From the NCBI GenBank assembly GCA_038253555.1, contig JBBSGZ010000184.1:1-5880 (forward strand): 5,880 nt of DNA, in the 5' to 3' direction. The position numbers and the translations under genes were made by a program. This document shows positions 1 through 5,742 of the stretch, in pieces (the stretch's first letter is position 1; the number at the start of each line of letters is the position of its first letter). A model generated the notes under the pieces. That model was not told where the DNA came from and did not search any database. It saw only the letters and a program-made list of their open reading frames with translations. This DNA is from JALYUA01 sp038253555. Lineage in GTDB: Bacteria > Acidobacteriota > Thermoanaerobaculia > UBA5066 > Gp7-AA6.

Positions 1-206
1 CCCTTCGGTCAGGAGACTCCTCCCGCTGCGAGCTTAGCCACCCTCGTGGTGGAAGGCGCAGCTCTGCCCCCTCGCCCCGCGCTCGGGGAGAGGGTTGGGG
101 TGAGGGGGGGCCGCAGGTAGGCGTTGCGCACTCGCCATTGTCTGTCTCAATCCCGCTCGCCGGGGGAGAGGCCGGGGGGACGGGGATTCTTCGCTCCTCT
201 TTTCCG
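1..206. other. Intergenic region without a credible gene
   Basis: Open frames here are compositional and shadow each other on both strands. The region holds small inverted repeats, AGGAG-A-CTCCT (11-21) and CCACC-5-GGTGG (38-52), besides the larger repeat copies listed separately. It looks like a mosaic of dispersed repeat pieces downstream of the dehydrogenase gene. I see no RNA gene. Confidence 0.5.
61..104. repeat. GC-rich palindromic intergenic repeat, copy A
   Basis: CCCTCGCCCC (69-78) and GGGGAGAGGG (85-94) form a hairpin with a six-base loop and one mismatch, followed by TTGGGGTGAGG. Read on the minus strand, the unit has the pattern of a widespread class of dispersed intergenic repeats whose chance translation gives PHPNPLPERGARG. 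There is no T-run after the stem on either strand, so I do not call it an intrinsic terminator, although it could help stop or protect transcripts. Confidence 0.55.
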
Positions 207-236
207 TCAACGCGGAGCGAGGGCTCGCGGGGAGGG
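150..236. repeat. Degenerate copies B and C of the GC-rich repeat
   Basis: On the minus strand 153-172 reads CCTCTCCCCCGGCGAGCGGG and 221-236 reads CCCTCCCCGCGAGCCC. Both share the CCTC-CCCC-GAGC core of copy A at 61-104. Between them, TCGCTCC (191-197) and GGAGCGA (214-220) form a perfect 7-base inverted repeat with a 16-base loop spanning the stop codon of the dehydrogenase (207-209). Similarity was judged by eye. Confidence 0.4.
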
Positions 237-1572
237 CCGACGGAGGACGGGGGAAGCGGCCGGCCGATCCGGTGCCGGCGTCGGCGTGACAGGGGGCGGC
301 GTCGGGGTCGCGGTCGGTGTTGCTGTAGGCGGCGGCGGGGCTCCCGCCTCCGCGATGCGGAAGAGGGCACCGCCCGTCGTGGCGAGGTAGAGCTCGCCTG
401 AGGCGTCCTGGCCGAAGGTCGAGAGATTGGCGGCCCGCGCGGTCAGCAGCCGTCCGGCCGCCCAGATCTTTCCGGTGCAATAGTCGCCATAGAAGTACTG
501 CCCGACAAAGGACGGCATCGCGCTGCCCCGGTACACGTACCCGCCCGTGATCGAGCAGTCTCCCGCTCCATGGTCATACTCGTACGCGGGCGCCGTGTAC
601 GACGACGACCCGCACGCCGGCGGCGCCGGCGAAGTCGGGCAGCCGCTCGCCCCCCCTTCGCCGCAGATTGTCCCCTCCATCAGCTTCCACCCGTAATTCC
701 GGCCCGATCCTCCTCCGCTGCTCCGCGGCGCGAAGTCGACTTCTTCCCTCGCTCCCTGTCCCACGTCCCCGATCCACAGGTCCCCGGTCGTCCTGTCGAA
801 AGAGAACCGCCAGGGGTTGCGCAGGCCCTTCGACCACACCTCGTTTGGGACGCCCCCGGGACGGAATGGATTGTCCGAAGGCACCGTGTAGTAGGGCGGC
901 GCGCTCACGTTCACGTCGATCCGCAGCAGCTTCCCGAGCAGCACGTCGTCTCGCTGCGCGTTGCACATCGGGTCGTTCGCGGATCCCCCGTCCCCCATTC
1001 CGATGTAGAGGTCCCCGTCCGGTCCAAACTGCAGCTGGCCCCCGTTGTGGTTGGAAAACGGCTGGGCGATCGTCATCAACACCACCCCGCTCGCCGCGTC
1101 CGCCACGTCCGGATTGCCCGACACCCGGTACCGCGCGATCACCGTGTTCCCCGCCCTGTTCGTGTAGTCCGCGAAAAAGAGTCCGTTGCTCGCGTACTGC
1201 GGATGGAACGCGATCGACAGCAGCCCCTGCTCTCCGCAGCACGACACGAGCCCGCTCAGGTCCCAGAAAGGTCCCCGGCTGTACCGACATCCCGTTCCAG
1301 ATCCTGACCCTCCCCGACTGCTCCGTGAGAAAGAGCCGGCCGTCTCCCGCCGAAACAATGGACGTCAACGCGGGCAGTCCGCTCGCCAGCGGCTCGAGCA
1401 CGATGTCTCCCGGCGCCGTGGCGGACAACGCCGCCGGTGTCGGGGAGTATCGGGGGTTCTGCGCTCGCCAGTGGCCCGACGCCCCCGCGAAACTGACGGC
1501 GCAGGAAAGAGCGGCCGCCCAGGTCGCGGGAACCCGGCGCCACGGCCGGAGGCTGGAAGTGAGAGACGTCAT
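207..1572 (-). CDS. Secreted PQQ-dependent aldose/sorbosone dehydrogenase, frameshifted
   Basis: Beta-propeller sugar dehydrogenase of the soluble glucose/sorbosone dehydrogenase (YliI-like) family, which oxidises aldoses with PQQ in the periplasm. One extra G in the coding-strand GGG at 1262-1264 splits it: residues 1-103 are in one frame, and removing a G restores 351 more codons (about 454 aa). Seen: an N-terminal signal-like segment (arginines at 9-13, hydrophobic 14-30), then AGDGRLFLTEQSGRVRIWNG (75-94), EQGLLSIAFHP after the shift, SNHNGGQLQFGPDGDLYIG with the probable catalytic His175, GLRNPWRFSFD (about 249-259), NYGWKLMEG, and ITGGYVYRG near the end. The tail from about 410 is Pro/Thr-rich, with no anchor or sorting motif. 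I start at ATG 1572, preceded by AGG six bases upstream; GTG 1578 is possible. The family call is firm. Whether the shift is a real mutation or an assembly error cannot be told here. Confidence 0.9.
267..338 (-). repeat. Low-complexity Pro/Thr tract in the dehydrogenase tail
   Basis: This stretch encodes APPPPTATPTATPTPPPVTP and a few further Pro/Ala/Thr residues. Such Pro/Thr runs are typical of extracellular linkers joining a catalytic domain to a cell-wall, carbohydrate-binding or sorting domain. Here only about 20 residues follow and no recognisable domain, so the linker seems to lead nowhere. Confidence 0.7.
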
Positions 1573-1635
1573 GCCCACCCTGCCAGCGCAAAGAGGATGG
1601 GGCTTTCGGAAATTCCTGCCGCGGCGCGCCGGCGG

Positions 1636-2307
1636 TCAGTCCTGGAGCGCGAAGGCGCGAACGGGGAAACTGCCCATCCCGCGCACGGGAGCCGGAACGG
1701 CGAAGAACAGGAAACGGGCAAGCCCCACGTTTCCGAGATTCGTCAGATGCTCGACGATCGGAATTCCGGCGGCCAGAAGAAGCGTGTGGGCGGGCCGCGT
1801 CAGATCGCGGACGTCGTCGATGTTCAGCGAGTCGATCCCGACCAGGGCGGCGCCACCCCCGGCAAGACGAGCCGCGGCATCGCGCGTCAAAAATGGATGT
1901 TTGCCCGAACCGTACTCGGGAGTGCGCCAGTGCGCGTCCCAGCCGGTCCAGACGAGCACGGCCCGGTTTTCGACCGAGAACGATTCGAAAAGGTCGGGGC
2001 CCAGGGCCGCGCCTTTCCCCCGCGCATCTACGAGAACCCCCCGGACTGCGGCCAGGCGGGAGAGCGGCAACGCCGAAACGTCCTCTCCTTCGACGAAGCG
2101 GTGGAACGGCGCATCGAGATAGGTCCCCGTGTTCGCTACCATTTCGATGCGCGCGATCGAGAAGGTGGTTCCGGCCGCGTAGCGCTCCGCGGAAGCGTCG
2201 CGGGACAGGTGCTCGGCGACGAGCGGCGCGGGCAGCCCGGGATAGGTCGTCATCCCCGACTCGATCGGATGCGACAGGTCGATCGGACCGGACCGGCGGT
2301 CGATCAA
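1636..2307 (-). CDS. Cyclase family protein (kynurenine formamidase-like hydrolase)
   Basis: A 223-residue protein of the cyclase family (PF04199), which includes bacterial KynB arylformamidase: metal-dependent hydrolysis of amide or cyclic bonds in small cytoplasmic metabolites. Seen: IDLSHPIESGMTTYPG at the N-terminus (9-24), the metal-site motif as NTGTYLDAPFH (59-69), TGWDAHW (121-127), HPFLT (137-141), GIDSLNIDD (157-165), and His174 and Glu186 (IPIVEHLTNL), whose 12-residue spacing equals that of the KynB metal ligands. The canonical motif is HxGTHxDxPxH; here the first two histidines are Asn59 and Tyr63, a form I recall from other cyclase-family members, so the substrate is probably not the KynB one. 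The start is TTG: an AAGGAG Shine-Dalgarno lies five to six bases before it and the next in-frame ATG (residue 19) would delete the DLSHPI strand. TTGA overlaps the stop of the DinB-like gene, suggesting coupled translation. Confidence 0.9.
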   Translation of the reverse strand: MIDRRSGPIDLSHPIESGMTTYPGLPAPLVAEHLSRDASAERYAAGTTFSIARIEMVANTGTYLDAPFHRFVEGEDVSALPLSRLAAVRGVLVDARGKGAALGPDLFESFSVENRAVLVWTGWDAHWRTPEYGSGKHPFLTRDAAARLAGGGAALVGIDSLNIDDVRDLTRPAHTLLLAAGIPIVEHLTNLGNVGLARFLFFAVPAPVRGMGSFPVRAFALQD

Positions 2308-2822
2308 CGGCTCTCCTTCGCGGCCGAACGCTTCTTTCCGGCGAGCGCGCGGAGGAGGCGGACCTGCCCGGCATGGTAGACGTCGTGCGCGGCGATTCCG
2401 CGGATCAGCCGCGGGGCGGATTGCCGGCCGGCGGAGGGGATCCCGTGGAAGCGGGACTCGGAAAGCGCCGCGATGACGAGCCTCAGGAGCCGGTGCTCCT
2501 CGTGGAGAAGAGCCCGATCCGCGCGCCAGGACGCTTCGTCGACGGGTCGCTCGATCCAGTTACTTCCCTCGAGCGGAAAGCCACCGCCCTTTCCTCCCGT
2601 CAGCCGGCGCCGGACGGCGTATTTCCAGTAGGCGGCGTGGGCAACGAGCTCGCGGATATTGTGCCGGCCGGGTCGCGGCCGCCATGCGGCGTCGCCGGCC
2701 GAGAGCCCGCGAAGGCTGCCGCGAAGATTCGGGCCGTGCCAGGCCGCGAGGTCATACGCTTCGTCGATCAGAGGAAGGAGAACCGCTACGGACGGCGCGA
2801 TCACGTCCCGGGACCGGCTCAC
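2304..2822 (-). CDS. DinB superfamily protein
   Basis: A 172-residue four-helix-bundle protein of the DinB/YfiT-like superfamily, cytoplasmic metal-binding proteins. Some members are thiol-dependent transferases; most have no known reaction. Seen: AAWHGPNLRGSLRGL (26-40), IRELVAHAAYWKYAVRRRL (56-74) with His62, WRADRALLHEEHRLL (99-113), and HDVYHAGQVRLLRAL (146-160) with His146 and His150. His62 with the HxxxH pair matches the metal-binding triad of the family, so the site looks intact. A longer open frame runs upstream to 2987, but that part is an Arg-rich shadow of the exporter gene. GTG 2822 overlaps the exporter TGA (GTGA) and gives the usual family length, so I choose it; GAGGG lies about ten bases upstream. 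It ends in the TTGA overlap with the cyclase gene. The role in this operon is unknown; detoxification or a thiol-linked step is a guess. Confidence 0.88.
   Translation of the reverse strand: MSRSRDVIAPSVAVLLPLIDEAYDLAAWHGPNLRGSLRGLSAGDAAWRPRPGRHNIRELVAHAAYWKYAVRRRLTGGKGGGFPLEGSNWIERPVDEASWRADRALLHEEHRLLRLVIAALSESRFHGIPSAGRQSAPRLIRGIAAHDVYHAGQVRLLRALAGKKRSAAKESR
2308..2322 (-). promoter_or_regulatory. Ribosome binding site deciding the TTG start of the cyclase gene
   Basis: On the minus strand, GAAGGAGAGCCG directly precedes TTG (2307-2305). AAGGAG is a near-perfect Shine-Dalgarno at five to six bases, lying inside the last codons of the DinB-like gene (Lys-Glu-Ser-Arg-stop). It is the main reason for accepting the rare TTG start. 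Confidence 0.7.
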
Positions 2823-3784
2823 GACGCTTTTTCCCTCACCAGGGGGCGCTCGGGCGCCGGCGACGCCGCGGAGGCCGGCGCCTTCGATGTCTCGCCGCCG
2901 TACCGGATGATGAGGGCGACGGCCCCGACGATCGCGAGGGCGGAGAGGCCGATTCGCAGAGTGAGGACCTCGCCGGCGAAGGCCCATCCGAGCAGCACGG
3001 CGACGACGGGATTGACGTACGCGTACGTCGTGACGCGCGCCGGAGTCGAAACCTTGAGGAGCCAGATGTAGGCGGAGAATCCGATCAGCGATCCGAAGAC
3101 GATGAGGTACGCGAGCGAGAGGACCGATCGCAGGGAGACGTTCGCAATGTGAATCCGGGCGCCTTCGCCGAAGATCAGTCCGGCGATCCAGAGAATCGCC
3201 CCCCCCGCGATCATTTCGATCGCGATCGCGAGAAGGGTCGAGCGCGGCAGGGCGGCGCGCCGCGAATAAAGGGATCCGATCACCCAGGACAGCGCCGCGA
3301 AGACGAGCGCGGCCGCGCCGAGCGGATCCACGTGCTCGCCGCCTCCAAACCGGCCCGGCAGAACCAGAAGCACCAGCCCCGCCAGGCCGATCAGAAGTCC
3401 GGCGAGTACGGCCGCGGGAGGGCGTCGCCGCCGCAGGACCCCCTGCACGATCGCCATCCAGATCGGGACCGACGCGACGATGAGCGCCGCAAGGCCGGAC
3501 GGGACGCGCTGCTCCGCCCAGGAGACGAACCCGTTTCCGCCGAGAAGCAGAAGGGCACCGATGATGGCGGCCGATTTCCAGTGCCGCCGCTCCGGCAGGG
3601 CCACGCCGCGCGCGCGCAGAAATGCAAAGAGAAGGAGCCCCGCGGTGAGATGCCGCGTTCCGGCCATGACGAAGGGGGGAAAGGACTCGACCGCGAACCG
3701 GATCGCGAGATACGTGGAGCCCCAGAGGACGTAAACCGCCGCAAAGCCGGCGACGAGGCGGGCGCGCGCCGGCGTCGGCGCCAT
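2819..3784 (-). CDS. EamA/DMT-family exporter, YedA-like
   Basis: Ten-helix inner-membrane transporter of the drug/metabolite transporter superfamily with two EamA repeats (about 12-142 and 155-294 of 321 aa). It closely resembles E. coli YedA: VYVLWGSTYLAIRFAVES (17-34) with PPF.MAG.R after it, VPSGLAALIVASVPIWM (94-110), and TTYAYVNPVVAVLLGWAFAGE (252-272). Relatives export amino acids or small metabolites using the proton gradient; the substrate here is unknown. I prefer ATG 3784: GGAG sits five bases upstream and the tail before helix 1 is about as long as in YedA. GTG 3829 is an alternative, adding 15 residues, with an 8-base overlap with the regulator stop and GGAGG nine bases before. 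The C-terminus is a short polar Ala/Pro/Glu-rich cytoplasmic tail. The position directly after an Lrp-type regulator suggests local control by that protein. Confidence 0.92.
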   Translation of the reverse strand: MAPTPARARLVAGFAAVYVLWGSTYLAIRFAVESFPPFVMAGTRHLTAGLLLFAFLRARGVALPERRHWKSAAIIGALLLLGGNGFVSWAEQRVPSGLAALIVASVPIWMAIVQGVLRRRRPPAAVLAGLLIGLAGLVLLVLPGRFGGGEHVDPLGAAALVFAALSWVIGSLYSRRAALPRSTLLAIAIEMIAGGAILWIAGLIFGEGARIHIANVSLRSVLSLAYLIVFGSLIGFSAYIWLLKVSTPARVTTYAYVNPVVAVLLGWAFAGEVLTLRIGLSALAIVGAVALIIRYGGETSKAPASAASPAPERPLVREKAS

Positions 3785-3821
3785 CAGGACTCCGGAAGGA
3801 GTTCGCGTGCTGGCCAGGTCG

Positions 3822-4310
3822 TCAGCCACGAGCCGCCGCCTCCGCGCGGACCTGCTCTGATTGCAGCGGAAGAGCCGCAGTCTCCTTCACGACCTCGAGC
3901 ACGATCGTGGTCCGGGTCGAGGCGATCGTGGCGATCGCGCCGAGCCGTTCCCGGAGAAGACGCCCGAGCGCCTCTGCGTCCCGCGCGCGCACCTTGGCGA
4001 GGAAGCAGTCCTCCCCCGCGACGTGATGAAGTTCCAGGATCTCGGGAATCTCCGCGAGCTTCTGCGCCGTCCGATCCCCCCCCGGACGGTCGCTCGAGCG
4101 AATGAAGATGAAAGCGAGCTGCCCGAGGTCGAGAGCCGCGGGGTCGATCTCCGCGCGGTACCCGCGGATGATCGCTTTCTCCTCGAGCTTGCGGATTCTC
4201 TCGAAAACCGCCGAAGGCGCCAGCCCGACCTGGCGCGCAATTTCGGCGTTGGACGTTCGGCAGTTATCCTGAAGAATCGACAGAATAGAAGCGTCGATTG
4301 AGTCGATCAT
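3822..4310 (-). CDS. Lrp/AsnC family transcriptional regulator
   Basis: A 162-residue regulator of the Lrp/AsnC (feast/famine) family, DNA-binding proteins that assemble as dimers to octamers and sense amino acids or related ligands. Seen: an N-terminal winged helix-turn-helix, with IDASILSILQDNCRTSNAEI (5-24) and recognition helix APSAVFERIRKLEE (31-44), then RGYRAEIDPAALDLG as the linker and a RAM ligand-binding domain (about 65-148) including HHVAGEDCFLAKVRA (95-109), the usual GD.DYLLKV-type loop, and STRTTIVLEVVKE (131-143). Length and order are normal. It starts at ATG 4310 with no Shine-Dalgarno upstream and a probable promoter immediately before it. It is the first gene of the exporter/DinB/cyclase block and most likely controls that block and itself. 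The ligand cannot be read from the sequence. Confidence 0.95.
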   Translation of the reverse strand: MIDSIDASILSILQDNCRTSNAEIARQVGLAPSAVFERIRKLEEKAIIRGYRAEIDPAALDLGQLAFIFIRSSDRPGGDRTAQKLAEIPEILELHHVAGEDCFLAKVRARDAEALGRLLRERLGAIATIASTRTTIVLEVVKETAALPLQSEQVRAEAAARG

Positions 4311-4337
4311 TCGTAAATATGACCATAAGTGAGTCGA
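4299..4337. promoter_or_regulatory. Candidate operator repeats around the regulator start
   Basis: The 8-base word TGAGTCGA occurs at 4299-4306 and again at 4330-4337, 31 bases apart, about three helical turns. Between the copies lies the small palindrome TATGACCATA (4318-4327), overlapping the -10 box. ATTCG (4309-4313) and CGAAT (4335-4339) form a further inverted pair. Lrp-type proteins commonly bind arrays of phased sites in their own promoters, so this may be an autoregulatory site. Short repeats of this size also arise by chance. Confidence 0.25.
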
Positions 4338-4345
4338 ATCGTCAA
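4316..4345 (-). promoter_or_regulatory. Probable promoter of the Lrp/AsnC gene
   Basis: On the minus strand, TTGACG (4340-4345, five of six matches to the -35 consensus) is followed after 18 bases by CATATT (4316-4321, four of six matches to the -10 consensus). The -35 box overlaps the stop codon of the membrane-protein gene (4342-4344). Initiation at the usual distance would fall at or next to the ATG at 4310, and there is no Shine-Dalgarno there, so the mRNA may be leaderless. This is a visual match in a locally AT-rich stretch; the sigma factor preferences of the organism are unknown. Confidence 0.45.
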
Positions 4346-5688
4346 TGACCGTCGGAAGCGCCGCCCCAGCGGAAGCGGATCGGCCCGAGCCTCCGCACCC
4401 GCCCCCGGGGGTCCTTCCACTCGACGGTCATCGCGTGGTCTCGGAGGGGGCCGGCGGGAGCGGCCACCGTAGCGCGGAACCCCGCCGTCGACGTGTCGCC
4501 GAGCTCGGAGAGGACCGACGCGACATCCGGCCTCGCGAAACGCTCGGGCCTGACCACGATTCCCCCGTCGAACGCGATTGCGACCTCGACGTTCCCCGCC
4601 CCGGATTTCGCCCAGCCGCTGACGGAGAGGTCGCCGCGAACGGTTGTGCCCCCGGGGGAGTTCTCGATCCAGCCGGGTATCGTGTCGTCGTTTCTCTCCG
4701 GCGACCACCAGACCGCGGCGACCTCCGGTCTCGCCGGCGCGGCCTTCCAGCGGAAGAGCTTCTGCGAAGCGAAGACGATCTCCGACTCCCGGACGTCCCA
4801 CAGCCGCTCGACCTCGAGGTCGAGTCCTTCGTCGAAGTGCGTGGGATAAGCGAAGACGCCCAGAACCTCGACGTAAATCGAAAACAGCAAAAGCGAGGCG
4901 AACACGAGACGGCCGCGCGATTGTCCCGCGGGCCGGGGCGCGCCGATTCCCCAGCCGATCGCGCTCAGGATCGCGAGCACCGGGACGACATCGACCAGGA
5001 TGCGGTATCCGAACGACGCTCCTCCCCACCACATGCCCCAGAAGGCATAGAGGACGATCGTGGCTGCGGCGCCGGTTGCGAGCCAGGGCAACGGCTCGTG
5101 CTTACGGTGCTTCGACTTCCACGCGACCCAGGCGCCCGGCACGCAACCGAGAAGGACCGGGCTGAAGACGAAGAGGCCGCGCGAAGGGCTCACGAGGAGC
5201 CCGGCGAGTCCGGGCAGCGGGCGGCCGCCGAAACCGAACGAACGGTACAGCTGCCCCAGAGCCAGCGGGTTCTGGAGCCAGCGAGCGGAGTACAGCATCA
5301 GGGCCGCGGCAGGGATCGCCGCGAACAGAAAAAAGAGAGGGAAGCGGCTCGGACGGCGCACCAGCACGAAAGAGGCTGCAGCGAGCGCGATCAGGATGTC
5401 CGTCGGCCTGCTGGCCACCGCGAGTCCGAGGGTCGCGCCGGAGACAGCCAGACGCGGCGGGACTCGGAGAGGCGCCGGGGCTCCTTCGGGAGATTCGAAT
5501 TCCTCGCGCGCCCCGGAAAGGAGAAGCCAGAGCGAGGCGCAGAGAAAGAAGAGCGACGGCGCGTGTTGCCACGCCCCGCGGCTGGCGACGCTCCACACCT
5601 CGGTCCCGAACGCGTAGATGGCCGCCGAGAGCAGCGCCGCCCGAAGCGAAGGGCAGATGCTCCAGGTGGCGAGGAAGAAAAAGAGCAC
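4342..5688 (-). CDS. Polytopic GT-C-like membrane protein, N-terminally truncated
   Basis: At least 448 residues with roughly nine hydrophobic segments between residues 1 and 281, then a hydrophilic C-terminal domain (about 300-448), probably outside the cytoplasm. It resembles membrane proteins annotated as glycosyltransferase family 39/dolichyl-phosphate-mannose-type: ASRGAWQHAPSLFFL (35-49), VASRPTDILIALAAA (91-105), LLVSPSRGLFVFSPVLLG (164-181) and GYRILVDVVPVLAIL (227-241). Members of this group normally begin with a longer N-terminal part carrying the acidic catalytic loop, absent here. The first start codon in frame, GTG 5688, falls inside a hydrophobic helix with no Shine-Dalgarno. 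The frame stays open upstream, giving plausible helix residues to about 5740, then runs into lower-GC sequence to the window edge. I read it as a gene whose 5' end has been lost. The C-terminal domain, with VSGWAKSGAGNVEVAIAFDGG (356-376), looks like a beta-sandwich. Transferase activity is unlikely. Confidence 0.75.
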   Translation of the reverse strand: MLFFFLATWSICPSLRAALLSAAIYAFGTEVWSVASRGAWQHAPSLFFLCASLWLLLSGAREEFESPEGAPAPLRVPPRLAVSGATLGLAVASRPTDILIALAAASFVLVRRPSRFPLFFLFAAIPAAALMLYSARWLQNPLALGQLYRSFGFGGRPLPGLAGLLVSPSRGLFVFSPVLLGCVPGAWVAWKSKHRKHEPLPWLATGAAATIVLYAFWGMWWGGASFGYRILVDVVPVLAILSAIGWGIGAPRPAGQSRGRLVFASLLLFSIYVEVLGVFAYPTHFDEGLDLEVERLWDVRESEIVFASQKLFRWKAAPARPEVAAVWWSPERNDDTIPGWIENSPGGTTVRGDLSVSGWAKSGAGNVEVAIAFDGGIVVRPERFARPDVASVLSELGDTSTAGFRATVAAPAGPLRDHAMTVEWKDPRGRVRRLGPIRFRWGGASDGH

Positions 5689-5742
5689 CGACCCGGCGGC
5701 GAGGAGAGCCGCGGTTACGTGCGAGAGCCGGGATCGCGCTGC

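Noticed and set aside
61..240. CRISPR-like array in the left-end repeats
   Set aside because: The copies are degenerate, GC-rich and unevenly spaced, and no cas gene is present.
1500..1572. Lipoprotein signal in the dehydrogenase N-terminus
   Set aside because: The only cysteine (residue 24) is preceded by Ala-Leu-Ser, which is not a good lipobox; an ordinary secretion signal is more likely.
1620..1638. GC-rich hairpin after the cyclase stop as an intrinsic terminator
   Set aside because: The minus-strand CCGC...GCGG stem is short and no T-run follows it.
668..2122. Long open frame on the plus strand (484 codons)
   Set aside because: It is antisense to the dehydrogenase and cyclase, the product is Arg/Ser/Pro-rich with no domain, and the minus-strand genes there match known families.
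2684..4105. Long open frame on the plus strand (473 codons)
   Set aside because: It mirrors the exporter and regulator genes; the product is a highly charged Arg/Asp/Glu repeat-like sequence typical of antisense high-GC frames.
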